DNA of 64,000 nt from Boswellia sacra (Eukaryota > Streptophyta > Magnoliopsida > Sapindales > Burseraceae), in contig SNVD02013965.1 in assembly GCA_013180625.2 (NCBI GenBank), positions 62,001 through 126,000 on the forward strand, read 5' to 3'. The notes beneath the pieces are model-generated. The model saw nothing but the letters and a program-made list of their open reading frames with translations, was not told where the DNA came from and ran no database searches. Shown here in pieces: positions 11,501-22,768 of this stretch. Both the position numbers and the translations under genes were made by a program. Numbering within the stretch: position 1 is the stretch's first letter; each line of letters begins with the position of its first letter.

Positions 11501-14500
11501 GGAGAAGACTTTGTGTAACACTTGAATGCAACTTTGCAAGTGACATGAATTGTTTGCCAGTGGCGTGAGTAGCAAGCTGGTAATTAAGTGAATTTTGCTA
11601 GAGTGCTACAATGCTAGTTTGTGTGAGTGACGTAAGGTTTGCACGTGAAGTGATTGAAGAGTCACTTGAGTGTCAGTGATTATACGTTAGTTTAGTAAAG
11701 GGTGAGACAGTGCCAAGCAAAGTGTATGTTTATGAGTTGTAAAGTGCATATAAGACATCGGTAACCCAGGTAAGGGTATAAAAACCTGTTGTGCTCGTCC
11801 CATAATTGATCCTTCTAGCTTTACATGGATAGTATTTATATAAAATCAAGAAGAAAACAATTGCAAATTTAAGAACAGTCTTCTACCTTTTCATCGAAGA
11901 AAGGCTGAATCACCATCAAGCTCATTTTTCCCTCTTCTGCACCAGTTGTTAAGTCTGCGCTTGGGTTTTCCAAGCCAAATGCCTTAAATTTAGGGCATTG
12001 CTTTATCTGCAGTTCTAGCAAGGAAGGAAATTCAATATAGTATTTTGAGAAGAATCTTGAGAGGTTTTTGAGACCTTCAATCTTCAGGAAGCTTAATTGA
12101 TCAAGGATCACTATGTCCTTCCTTTCTTCTTCTAATTCTTCAATGGCTATTATCTCTTTTAAAACAGGGCACTCACGTATCTCAAGGTGTTGGAGCTTCG
12201 AAAAGCTTCTAACTATAGAAGATGAAAATAGATATTTCAAATTACTGCATCGGCATACAATTAAATGTGTTAAATTTTGGAAGGAAGATGACATTGCTGA
12301 AAATTGGTTCTGCCAGATCTTTTCACAATCAATTGAAAATACTTTCAAGGCCTCTAAACTAGGCATCAGAACCTGCAGTGAAATTCCTTGTTTCAATCAT
12401 CCATTATACATAAGAGAAGTTATAATTGCTTGTGATGGACTAATGACATGTTATAAAAATCTGAGAATCACCCTCTCCTAGCTAGAGACAAGCAACCATT
12501 TATCTTCTTCTTACACAAAGTTTAACCTGCTACATTTAATTTGATTGGAAACTATTTCCAAATGATTTGAAGATTATAGATCAAGCATGTGTCATGAAGT
12601 TAATATTCATTTTGATGATATAATTAATTACATATGCATACTGATCACATGTCTAAAATGTGGCTTCAATCAAGGATTAATAAGAGTGCTAATGGATGCC
12701 TAGCAGCCTGTAGTTGATTGTTTAAATTTAGCACAAGTGGCCCCATCCCCTTCAAAAAAAAATAATAATAAAAACAAAAATTCAAATCATACTAATGCAT
12801 GCACACACACAAACACATTCAAGGCCACTAAAATTTCAATTGAGAACCATTGAAGAGAAAAATATTCAGGTATTCAAAGCAACAAACAATGCATGTCAGT
12901 ACCAAGCTCAAATGGATTATTAATGTGTTATGTGATTCCCATTATGATACGATGTTGATGTGTATCTTAGATCTCAATTATTTTCAGTTTCATGTGATTG
13001 CAATGCAAATAAGCTAAAAAATTGCAATGACAATTAATAATAAGATCATCCTTGAACTACCATTTCATTGAAAAGCGTTGTGGGCGCATCATGTTGATCT
13101 TTCAAAATGACTTCATTGTCCTTCCATACTCTTTCTTCTGACATGGATTGTATCTTCACTTTAGAGCAGAAACTTGTAAGGACTGGAAGAGATTTTAGAG
13201 TCAGGAATCGTAATTGACCAAGCTCAATGTTACCAATTCTTTTATTGTTGTTGACATCATCCTCTCTTCCAACCACAAATATCTCTTCTACAGCCTTGCA
13301 GCCAATCACTTTAATCGCTTGAAGTTGTGGAAGGCCCTTTATAATGGAGAATGAGAAAATATTTTTCAATTTATTGCAGTTATCAACCACTATGCTATTT
13401 AATTTTACAAAAGATTTTGCTGTAAGTTGACCATGATATATCTTCTCCAAGTTTACCAGATTCCTAAGCAACAATGACTCCAATCGAGGGAAGGCCTCAT
13501 GAGATTCCAATTCCATGGACTCCACAATGCACAAAAGGTGTGGATTATTCTGAACATGAAGATGCTTCAGCTGTGGAAAACCATTCGTATCTACTTCACA
13601 AAGAACATTCTTGACACCTGGCAATTCATCTAAATATAAGACTTCAATTCCTTTCAACTGCATGACATCCTCCACAAAAATATTGGTATTGCACTCGAGT
13701 TTCAACATTCTCGTACACTCATAACTTTCGTAGTACCACCAGTGCCACTGATCTCCTATCGATATCTTGTACCTTTCAAGCTTGTTGGAGAACAAACCCT
13801 TCGGCAGGATCTTGGCATCTTTTATATCAATCTCTAAATTGGTTAGATGAGATAAATGCTGCAACTCATGAAGGCTAGCATTCCTTCTCTGAGTGTTAGT
13901 TGCTTCATTGTCCCATTGTATGAAGGTATTACCCATATATAGTTCTTCTAGCTGGGATAAGCTAGAGATAACATTAGGTGGAATAGCTTTTAGTTTCCCG
14001 CAGCTGCTTAAATCTAACAAGTTGAGACAGCTCAATTGACCTATTTCCTTGGGCAACTCCTCAATATTAGAACTGCGAAAGCTTAGGATTTCTAGTGTTC
14101 TCAGTTCCCCTATAATGGCTATATCTCCCAAATCACATTGATCCAGACACAATGTTCGTAAGTTTACTAAGAGATGAATCGATGATGGTAGTGACAATAA
14201 CCAAAATCCAGTCAACACTAGAACATTCAGTTCAGTCTTCCCTGCAAAAAAATTCTCAGGGATTTTAACAAAAGAACGTATGTATCCATACCTCCGATAG
14301 AAGAAAACCTCAAGTTGTGGACATTCCAACCCCTCAGGAAGCTCATCACTAGTATTACTTCGACATAAAACAATCGCTTTGCAATTTTTCTGTTCATCCT
14401 TGCTTGGCCATTTCACTAAAGCAACATTACTGCTCACCCTAAATACATGCTGGTCTCTAGATGCAATTGATAAAGCAACATCACGAACAACATCATGCAT

Positions 14501-16247
14501 AGAAAATTCTTCACTGGTTTCGCAGTCAAGCAACAAGCAAGAGGCTTTAAGTTTATGCAACAATGTATATAATCTATTTCGTGCTTCTTCCATTGTGCTG
14601 ATGCTTTGAAGTAAACCCAAACCTACACTATATCTCAAAATGTCTGAAATATACACATTATCTGGCATTAAACCACACAGCAAAAAAATTGATCTAAGTT
14701 CCCCATCTTCTAACTGATTGTAACTTGTTTCTATAGTTGAACATGCTTTTGCCTGTACTCCTGTGAAACTCCTTTTAGAAGGATTTCTTAGTTCTTGCAA
14801 TGCATTCTTCCATTCATGTGTACTCTTGTTTCGTAATGCCCTTGCTATTGTAACAATGGCAATGGGCAAGCCTCCGCATTCCTTTGCTACATCAATTGCT
14901 ATGGATTGTAACTCCGGATTTTCAAAATCTTTACCTACCATCTTCTTGAACAAACTCCAACCTTCTTCTTCATCCAAGATGCCAACCTGAAAATTATTTT
15001 CACAATTTATCTTAGCTGACAATACATCGACACTTCTTGCTGTCAACAACACCTTGCCCCCTCTATGATGATCTCCAAGAGGAATTCCTATAGTCTCAAC
15101 ATCAAGATCTGTCCAAATATTATCCAAAATTATAAGGACCTTGTTTTTACTCAGTCGTTCATATAACCTCTTAGCTCTACCACGTTCGCTTTCCTCACGA
15201 AATTCCAGACCTAGCATATCTGCAATTTCGCCTTGGATTTTTCTTATCTCTGGAGTCTGAGATACATGTGCAAAAACAACCGCATCAAAGAGCTTTTCTT
15301 TCTCAACTTTCATCGCAATTTCCTTGACTAGTGTAGTCTTGCCAATGCCGCCCATCCCATACACCCCAATCATGTTGATATTGGGATCATTTAATGCCTT
15401 TTCTATATCCCTTAAAGTTGAGATTCTTGATTCAAAGGACTCATAGCCTTTGGTAGCGGGAATCCATCTCTCCCGTGGTATTGACCGATTATTCATTAAT
15501 ATCTCCAGAATATAATCCACGATCCGTTTTACAAGTTCGGATTCGGACCTAGCAAATGTGAAAAAAAAATAAAAAAGTAGCAAAGTTAAAATGATCAATA
15601 CGGAAACAAAATAATGTACTTTAGAGACAACTAAAGCAACACTTCTCTGTCACCATCAACAAAATCATTTAATTTTTTCTGTATTTTTTCTACGCAAAGT
15701 GGAATGTAAGGTTAAACAGGAAAGAGTAATAAAGAGAGAGAGTCAATTACTTGATAGTCGCCGAGTCCCATCCACGTAGATTGGAAGCCTCAGTCAAAGC
15801 AGCCTTCCATCTCTGCACCTTTTCTTTTGGAATCCTATCGAGACGTTTTTCGTGCTTAACAAAAGCATCTCCAATACTTCCCCTTTGGTGCCGCACATCT
15901 GATGGACTTACATGGTAGAAAACTGGTATAACCATTCGGTTATTCCTTTCCTTACATTCAAGAATCTTCACAAGTTCCTCTAAGCACCAAGTGGAAGAAG
16001 CGTAGTTTTTTGAGAAAATGATTATTGAGATTTTTGACCCTTCAATGGCTTCAGAAAGCGCAGAAGAAATAAAGTCTCCCACCTTGAGTCCATCTTCGTC
16101 AAAGAAGGTTTGGATTTGTTTATTGCACAAAGCGGCATAGAGATGGCTAATGAAATTAAGACGGGTATCCTCCCCTCTGAAGCTGAGGAAGACATCATAC
16201 TTTTCTTGAATGTTAATTGAAGGAGAGGAAGATGATGAACAAGCCAT
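7721..16247 (-). CDS. TIR-NB-ARC-LRR immune receptor (TIR fused to a CNL-type NB-ARC), six-exon model
   Basis: This is an intracellular NLR, a family that senses pathogen effectors and triggers immunity. Exons on the minus strand are 16247-15751, 15548-13061, 12372-11887, 11161-10676, 10538-9978 and 8524-7721, all with GT/AG borders. Exon 1+2 length (2985 nt) and each later exon (486, 486, 561, 804) are multiples of three, giving 1774 codons with no stop. The order is TIR (about 14-165), a short linker, P-loop GMGGIGKTT (230-238), kinase 2 LIILDNIW (304-311), GGLPIAI (391-397), MHD (516-518), then a long LRR region. The start chosen is the MACSSSSSPS methionine at 16247, the usual TIR-NLR beginning; an in-frame ATG lies 15 codons upstream. 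The NB-ARC resembles the RPS2/At4g27190 CNL group, which normally lacks a TIR. The 3' end is uncertain: reading through the last donor gives a stop near 7676, or the gene may splice on to exons at 3956-303. Confidence 0.85.
8525..9977 (-). other. NLR intron 5
   Basis: A 1.45-kb AT-rich intron between LRR exons 5 and 6. Just inside its 5' end it has a poly-A tract followed by a (GAA)n microsatellite (9917-9962). No coding sequence was recognised. Confidence 0.7.
9917..9962. repeat. Poly-A plus (GAA)n microsatellite
   Basis: About 18 A residues followed by eight GAA units, within the NLR intron next to the exon 5 donor. Confidence 0.9.
9978..10538 (-). CDS. NLR exon 5: LRR module B (copy 1)
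   Basis: A 561-nt phase 0-0 exon with acceptor CAG/GTTGCATTC and donor CAAGAG/GTGTGAA. It reads VAFPYLEEMAFSDLDDLKMIW with LRRs such as LKSIKVEGCDNLQILFP, LKKLEIVGCGILEEIF and LESLEMSDCEKVMVF. It is homologous to the exon at 3405-2746, the second copy of the block. Confidence 0.85.
10676..11161 (-). CDS. NLR exon 4: LRR module A (copy 2)
   Basis: This exon has the same length (486 nt), phase and sequence plan as exon 3: VVMTKLEALEVSAINCKKIWQ, NLTRLTVQGCGNLKYLF, LQHLEIRECPVLEEII, and a final IQPFFNEKV. The acceptor is TTTGCAG/GTTGTG and the donor AATGAAAAG/GTAGTAG. It probably arose by tandem duplication of exon 3. The intron between the two holds a GC-richer insert (see 11390-11830). Confidence 0.85.
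11390..11830 (+). other. GC-richer insert in NLR intron 3, LTR-like
   Basis: This stretch stands out from the AT-rich introns by its base composition. On the plus strand it contains GGGTATAAAAACC near 11774, a TATA box in the style of LTR retrotransposons, followed by about 60 bp resembling an R region. I did not find a second copy in the window, so a partial or solo LTR is only a suggestion. Confidence 0.3.
11887..12372 (-). CDS. NLR exon 3: LRR module A (copy 1)
   Basis: A 486-nt phase 0-0 exon encodes C-terminal LRRs of the NLR. The acceptor CTGCAG/GTTCTGATG and donor GAAAAG/GTAGAAG are clear. The reading is VLMPSLEALKVFSIDCEKIWQ and onward, with the irregular LRRs typical of At4g27190-like proteins (NLTHLIVCRCSNLKYLF, LQHLEIRECPVLKEII). 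It ends in IQPFFDEKV, the same ending as the next exon, so exons 3 and 4 are tandem duplicates. Confidence 0.85.
12373..13060 (-). other. NLR intron 2
   Basis: A 0.7-kb AT-rich intron between the NB-ARC exon and the first LRR-module exon. Nothing else was recognised. Confidence 0.75.
13061..15548 (-). CDS. NLR exon 2: NB-ARC domain and first LRRs (CNL/RPS2-like type)
   Basis: This exon encodes the nucleotide-binding switch and the first leucine-rich repeats. It opens with a TNL-like linker (SESELVKRIVDYILEIL) and then changes to the GYESFESR..STLRDIEKAL sequence found before the P-loop of At4g27190/RPS2-type CNLs. Motifs in order are the P-loop, RNBS-A (VVFAHVSQ), kinase 2 ending in W311, RNBS-B (GGKVLLTAR), RNBS-C (EEEGWSLFKKM), GLPL, RNBS-D (IFLLCGLMPDN) and MHDV. 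A Trp at the end of kinase 2 is a CNL hallmark; TNLs have Asp there. LRRs follow from about residue 550 (for example LPSSIHLLVNLRTLCLDQC). The donor after AATGAAATG/GTAGTT ends the exon at 13061 in phase 0. No coiled coil is seen between TIR and NB-ARC. Confidence 0.93.
15751..16247 (-). CDS. NLR exon 1: TIR domain
   Basis: This exon encodes a Toll/interleukin-1 receptor domain, which in plant NLRs is an NADase producing immune signals. Visible motifs are the box 1 stretch YDVFLSFRGEDTR (residues 17-29), the BB-loop region FFDEDGLKVGDFIS, and SSTWCLEELVKI, where E91 matches the catalytic glutamate of plant TIRs. The domain ends with RWKAALTEASNLRGWDS, the usual end of a TNL TIR exon. The donor is AA/GTAATT (exon end 15751), phase 2, as expected for the conserved intron after TIR in TNL genes. 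The next exon begins G/TCCGAATCCGAACTT, restoring Lys and reading SESELVKRIVDYIL, which is typical TNL linker sequence. No residue expected for catalysis looks lost. Confidence 0.92.
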
Positions 16248-16789
16248 CTTACATGTAGAATATTTACGAGAAATGTTGTTGTGTTGCAGCAAAGAAGTGT
16301 TGAAGTGGAAGGAATTGGATGGAAAAAAGTAGGAGGTGTTCAGAAGAAACGTAGGAAATAAAAAAGTTTTTCAAATTCTTTTTTTTTTAATTATTATTAT
16401 TGAGTTTCGAAAAATAGAGGAATAGCAGAACAAATCAAAACAAAACAGAGATAAAAAGAGAACAACCAGGAAGACTTTTTATTTTTTTGAAAAAGATTTG
16501 AGAAACGGAGGAAAAGAAAAACAAATATGATCGAACAGAGATATATAAAAAGAGAACAACTAGGGAGAAGCTCTTCTCTTTTAAATATCGACACAAAGAG
16601 GCAAAACAAATCAAACTCAGAGATAAAATACAGCAAAAGAGTGATCAATGAAAAAAATATCAAAGCGTTGATGAGGTGAAACGAATGAAATAAAAAAGAT
16701 TTAAGTAGAAATTTAAATCAAGAGAAATGTGGTGAAGTGGTGAAAATTAAAGAGATCAGAAAGTGAATTACTTGGTTTTAGGGAAAAAT

Positions 16790-16840
<51 letters not shown>

Positions 16841-18519
16841 AGAAATTGGTGAAGAGCTTGAGAGAGCTAGAGCAGATACTTGTGAAGCGACACAGAGTTG
16901 CGGGAAGCGACACAGAGTTGCGGGACGGTTGACCTCAAATGGGAACCAAAATGCTGTACTTAGATGCTAATAGGGACCACTGAGTTCCTTGTTTTGAAAA
17001 AATATTATAAAATTAATGGTTTTGTCCTTGGAGCCCGTCACATCAAACAAAGACAAAGCTTAATTTATTTCAATAATATAATAATATTAGACACATAATT
17101 TAAATTTTATAATAAAATATCATAATTTAAATAATAAAATTATATTAAATATGTAATATTTTTAATATTTTTTTATCTTTTAATAAATTTTTGTTATGTA
17201 AATTATTATATCAAATTATATAAATATTATAAATATAATATTTCTCTATTTATATTGCCTAATTCTACGGAATGCAATCCTGGTTTTCAGACAATTTTGC
17301 TTAATTTTTAAACACCCCATGTCCCAACTTATGCTGAATACAACTAAATTTACAGACTTTTTAACAAATTTATGATGGAATATAATGTGATTAATTAAGA
17401 TAATAATTTAATAACATCCAATAATCATATTATAATCAGTTTGCATGGAAATCGTTATAAGAAATTTTTATAATTTATGTAAAATTTAAACATTAATTAG
17501 CAAGTTAACGTTGGGTTTACAAGTCCGTGCTAGTTTCCATAATTTCCTGCCGCCGCGCTATCTGATTGGCGTCTTGCATCAACTTGCTATTGGAATTAAT
17601 TATTGGATAAGTTCAGGACAAAAGTTTCCATTAAATAAAGGACATCTCATCAGCCGCTGAAACGGCTATTTAACTTCTCCGCAGCAAATAATGATATTGC
17701 TATAGAAAATAAGTACTTAACTCATAACCTACAAAACTACGGTTGGCACTCGATTATAGAATATAAAATTAGATATAATTTTTTAGTAATTGATTTATAA
17801 AATCTAATAATTTATGTGATTGTTAAATTGGTAGTATTAAAAATAATTTTTTAAATTTTAATCTTAATTAAAAAATTTATTAATAAATTATATTAAAATC
17901 TTATATTAAAATATCTCTCATATATATGTGTGTGTGCGCACGTGCTAACTAAGGAGATTAACTGAAGGTTAACTTGTCATAAACTATATAGTGTGTATTC
18001 GGCTCTGTTATTACACTAAACTTAAATTCTGTTATTAGATAAATCTATTTTGGTGTTTGATAAAAATTTTAAAAATTGGTATGAAAACTGCTGGGTGAAA
18101 CTGATTGACCTCGAAATTTTGACCTTAGATCTTCGTTAATTCAATGGTTTTAATGGCGGAGATACCAACGGATTCAAAAAGTGTAGACTAGAGGTGGTGG
18201 CATTATCACCGACACGCCACTACGATGATGGCCGACGACTGTCAATGGCTGACGTATGACAAAACATTTTCAATTTTTTCATTTTACTATTTTAAGTAAT
18301 AAATTAGTAAATATATATTCATTTTAAAATTATTTTGATCATAATTTATTATTTACTTTTAATAATGTAAATTTAGATTTAATTTTTAATAATATTTCTT
18401 TTTAAATTTTTTTATACTTTTGTATTTTTCCTTAAAAATTAGCTTTTGAAAATCAAGTTTACGAAACACATATCCATAACTTTTGGACAATATAGTAATT
18501 TTGAAAAGTTATTTTACCA
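16248..18519. other. NLR upstream region and AT-rich spacer
   Basis: The NLR 5' untranslated region and promoter should lie here, reading toward lower coordinates. There is a (TA)n tract at 16802-16831 and a 20-base direct repeat around 16885-16925 (GAAGCGACACAGAGTTGCGG twice). No gene was recognised; the small open frames at 16397-16913 are in simple sequence. Confidence 0.5.
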
Positions 18520-19262
18520 AGAGTGGTTCTATTCAACCCTCTTTCTATCTGACTAGCCCCCACCTCAAAATTAAATAAGGATAAAATTATAATAAAAATA
18601 TAATAAATAAGATAATTAATATTAAGAAAGTTAACTTGACAAAAACTCTCTTTCTTCTTATATATTTCTAATCTTTTTTATTATTTTTTTCTCTAATCTA
18701 ACGCGATATTTATTCTTTCTCTCAAGTTTTTATGCTTTTTTCAATCCCAAATTACTTACAATTCAATTATCTTTACCTTAAAATTTCAGCAATTACATAA
18801 TTGCAAATTTAAACACCATATTACTATTTTTCTTTCTTTCTTTTTCTCTCTCAAACACCAAAATTAATAAAAATTTGATTGATTATTTTGTTAATATAAA
18901 TTTGAAGAATTTAATAATATAGAGAGAAACAATTGATTAAAGTTAAAGTCATTAAAATGTTTTTTTATGTGTCATATATGTTAGTATTTAAATTTACAAA
19001 ATGCAAATACATAAAAGAATTTGATAAAAAAACATAGTCAAACATCATTAAGCTTAAATAATAATTTAATTAAAGGTTATATTGAAGGGGAAAAATATCA
19101 AACACCATTAAAATCAAATAATAATTAAATAAGTTTAGCATAAATATACTCAAAATTGAATATGGAGTGTAATAAAAGATTGTCTAAATTACAATTTTAT
19201 TCAGATTCAATAAGAGGTGTGAGATAATGAGATAAAAAATGGGGACTGAATAGAACTACTCT
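18520..19262. mobile_element. 743-bp non-autonomous TIR element
   Basis: The ends are inverted: AGAGTGGTTCTATTCA at the left and TGAATAGAACTACTCT at the right. They are flanked by the same 7 bases TTTACCA (18513-18519 and 19263-19269). The interior is AT-rich with no coding sequence. The superfamily is unassigned; the duplication length is near that of hAT elements. Confidence 0.75.
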
Positions 19263-20319
19263 TTTACCAAACATCTATAACTTTTTTAGACAGTAAAGGT
19301 AATATCATATCTTTCCTACAATACTTTTCTACAACAATTTCCTATAATACAACAATCCCAAACAGACCGATAATAAGAGAATTTTCTTATTAATCATCAT
19401 TTATAGTTTATTTATTTTTTAAGATTCAAGACTTTTAGTTCAGCTAGTCATGCATCATAAATAGAATTAAGAAAAATAATCATCTTATTTTTCCTTTTTG
19501 TTTTTCTATATTAGATATGTTCAATCGACTTCAACTTAGGTGTCAGCTTCCAATCAATTTGTATTTGTGCAAAGTTTTAAGGTGTAATATAGTTTGATAA
19601 TTATCTTTAATAGTCACTATAATTATATAGATCTTAAAATCTCTCTATAAAAGATTATCTTTAATTTTTTTGGTTTTTTTTTCAAAAATTAGCCATTAGT
19701 CTCATTACGTACAACTTTCTTTATTTAATGTTAAGAATAGTGTTAAATTTACAACCTTTATATAATTCAAATTCTATAACCTAATAGGACAGGTACATGA
19801 AAAAAATTCACTGGAGGAGAAAAAAATAATAATGGAAGTTACATCTCTAACAGAATCTTACTATATAGACTACCATATCATGTTATAAAATTTGAATTAT
19901 ATAAATGTTGTAAGTCTAGTACTACTATAATTTTAAAGAAGACAATATTAATAAGTATCCTTGAGTTTTGACTTAATTTTAACAAGAGAATGACCATGCA
20001 TTTTTAATCAATCACACTCCCGAGTTTTTATTAAAATCATGATCCGTTAAAATTAACATTAACAAAAATATGGAAGGACGATTTTAACCTTTTCATGTAT
20101 AATTCATAAAATTTAAAAAAAATCTTAATTTCAAAAATAACTAAACCCCAATAAAACGACTTAAAATTCTCAAACCTTTAAACCAATCTCAATCTCAATC
20201 TCTCCGTTTATCATCTCCCTCTCACCTTACTCTCTGTCATTTGCAACTGCATCTCTAACCACAAACCTCACTCTCTCATCTCACATCAGTTGTTTACCTA
20301 TCGTTTGAAAGCTTGATCG
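19263..20319. other. AT-rich spacer
   Basis: No gene. The part at about 19370-19640 is similar to about 41230-41530 (shared CAATCGACTTCAACTT and following sequence), so it belongs to a dispersed or duplicated segment. Confidence 0.5.
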
Positions 20320-20732
20320 TGTTGGAAAAGCAATAGCTGGAGGAGATTGCATATGGGTTGCTCGCAACTGGCTACTCGTTCTTGTGGGTCATTCGAGAAA
20401 ATAAAAATGGATCAGAGGAAGAGAAAGAGGAAGGTAAATTGATGAGCTACAAAGAAGATCTAAAGAAGGAGGGGATTATAGTGCCACCGTGCTCACAAGT
20501 GGATATGTTGTCTCACCCAACAATTAGGTGTTGTATAATGTGTTATAGGTGGAATTCAGCTCTGAAAAGCTTTGTTTGCGAGGTTCTTGTGGTGGCGTTT
20601 CCTTAGTGGAAAGATCAAGGGACAAATGCAAAGCTCATACAAGAAGTGTGGAAGAGTGGAGTGAGAGTGAATGTGAACAAGGGATAGTGGAAGGTGATGA
20701 GATGAAGAGGTGCTTGAAGTTGGACAGTTGGT
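20320..20732 (+). pseudogene. UDP-glycosyltransferase fragment (PSPG region)
   Basis: Family 1 glycosyltransferases transfer sugars from UDP-sugars to small molecules in the cytosol. The frame reads LEKQ*LEEIAYGLLATGYS, FLWVIREN, GIIVPPCSQVDMLSHPTIRC, then WNSALKSFVCEVLVVAFP*W and DQGTNAKLIQEVWKSGVRV. This is the C-terminal PSPG box area of a UGT75-like enzyme. Two in-frame stops replace expected Gln codons (KQ* and FP*W), and a one-base deletion follows NVNKG before IVEGDEMKRCL. The HCGWNS motif is changed to MCYRWNS. Only about 135 residues of a roughly 460-residue family remain. It abuts the left end of the CACTA element. Confidence 0.85.
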
Positions 20733-20789
20733 AATGGAAGAATGAGAGAAAAGGGAGGAATTGAGAGGATACAAGAAAAGTTGGATATG

Positions 20790-20960
20790 GCAACACACGT
20801 TTGGCAACGCACAGTCAAGCTCGTTGTTGAATGAAGCTTTTCGCAACACATATTTTTTGTATGTTGCAAAAAGTTTCTGAATTTGCCTTTTAACAACGTG
20901 CAAAGCATGCACGTTGCGAAAAGTCTCATTCAGCAACGTGCATTTTCTGCACATTGCAAT
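20790..20960. repeat. CACTA left subterminal repeats
   Basis: Repeated motifs such as GGCAACGCAC, CAACGTGCAAAGC, GCACGTTGCGAAAAG and CAGCAACGTGCA occur in both orientations. They resemble the right subterminal region and the transposase-binding arrays of CACTA elements. Confidence 0.75.
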
Positions 20961-22768
20961 AGTTATAAGATTAAGCAAAATCCTTTCTTGCATGTTACCA
21001 AATGTCTTATTTTAATTTTGTATATTTTGATTTTTATTTAATTTTTAGTTTATTAAAATTAAAGTTTTTGAACATAAAATATTTAACTAATATTAGAATT
21101 TGAAAACTTTAAATATTTTTGGACATTAAATAAAGATATAGTTAGAAATAAAATTTTTGAATATAAAGAACTTAACTAATTTTAAAAATTTAAGCAATAT
21201 GAAAATTTTATAAATTTAAATTTTTTTAATATTAAATATAGATGTATTAGATTTAAAATTATTTAACATAAAAACTTAACTAATATTAGGATTTTAAATT
21301 TTTATTTTTCAATTTTAAATATTTTATTAAAATAATATAATTTTATGGTAAAATATAGATATATCATAAGTTATGATATTTAGTTATTAAATTATAACTA
21401 ATAGAAAATAAATTAGTTTATTTAATATCAAATGAAATGATGTCGTTTTGCATTTTGTCAGGTGTGTAATTTAAACCTAGATTGGGCACAACTCAACTCC
21501 CAATCTTCTACCGATTTCACTGCTCCTCCAACACCTCTAGGCGATTTGCAACCGCTCCACCACTCCATGGCTCCCTTCCTTCACCATCGCTGCGTCGTTG
21601 TTCCTCGTGTCCACTATCTTCTATCGTGCTTGTAGCTGACCTCCTCTGCACCGTCATTGTCGTACTCGCAGGTCATCGCCACTGCACTATCTCTCGTTCT
21701 TCAACTCGCAGCCACCTCCACTTTCTTGTTTGGGGTGTTTGCCATGACTTTCTTTTTCCCCCTTAGTTTATTCACTCATCTTGACTTCGACATGTTTTTT
21801 GTAACTTCATATTGGTTGTTGTAGAACTCTAGAGAAACTAAAGGTGTGATCATATTTTAGTCTCTTTCCAGTAGTAGGTACATCCCACAACTCTTCTTCA
21901 ACACTTTGAATACTTTCATTCACTTCCATTTGCTTCTTTCGAGCGGTCTCGAGTGTTATCGTCCGGCATCTCTAGATTTTAATCTCAATTGACTCTGACG
22001 TCTTTGCCTCCTCACCAACTTAGATCACTCTGCCAGGTTCAATTTCAACTCTCTCTACATCATAATTTCTTTTATAAAGGAAAAAATACTTTGTTTTATT
22101 TTAATTTTTTCCCTCTACTTTTTTAAAGTGTTTATAATTTGTTTATTGTGTTATACTTTTTAGTCATCATTCAAAGTTGCTCCTTGGAATGCAGGATTTG
22201 ATCGATCTTTTCAACATCATCTTGCCAAAGGTTTATTTATGTATTAGTTTTCATTTTCTTAACATTATGTGTTAAGAAATATCTACTCTAATTGTTTGTT
22301 TATATGGGTATTTCTTTGTATAACAAATATAACATGTTTACTTGTATGTTTTACTTGATTAAAAAACTTGGGTTCAACCATTTGCTTTAGCATTTGCTAC
22401 GAGCATAAAAGAGTGAAAGAATAAATGCTACGAGCATAAAAGAGTGAAAGAATATAGGCTGGTAGAGGAAGAGAGAAGACATGTGGGTTTGTTCACAAAC
22501 AAGTTAGAGAGAAATGAGATCAAGGTAGGATGTAAACGTATATAGTACTTACACTCATTATGATAGATCTTTCTTTCTCTCTTTAATTTGCAAGTGTTTG
22601 CTTGTCTTTCAACCCATAATATATAAGTTTTTTAATGTGAGCTCCTTGTAATTCTCCTTGGTTTTGTGTTTAGTTTATGATTTTCATATTTTTGTATCAG
22701 TTGTTTGTATAATCCATTTTTGCGTTATGTATTTTCAGTTTTGTGACTTACTTATTGTATTTTAATAT
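20961..22768. other. CACTA interior, left part
   Basis: AT-rich sequence with a more GC-rich stretch at about 21480-21770 that looks exon-like but matches nothing I recognise. A 30-base direct duplication lies around 22395-22455 (GCTACGAGCATAAAAGAGTG twice). The second copy leads into an open reading EHKRVKEYRLVEEERRHVG, possibly a captured gene fragment. Confidence 0.4.

Noticed and set aside
11384..11575. Small minus-strand open frame in the NLR intron
   Set aside because: Lies in an intron insert, has no recognisable domain and no splice continuity with the gene.
15400..15548. Coiled-coil domain before the NB-ARC
   Set aside because: The linker between TIR and P-loop is too short and is explained by TNL linker plus the usual pre-P-loop sequence.
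16397..16913. Hydrophobic small open frames upstream of the NLR
   Set aside because: Built from poly-A/T and TA repeats; composition explains them.
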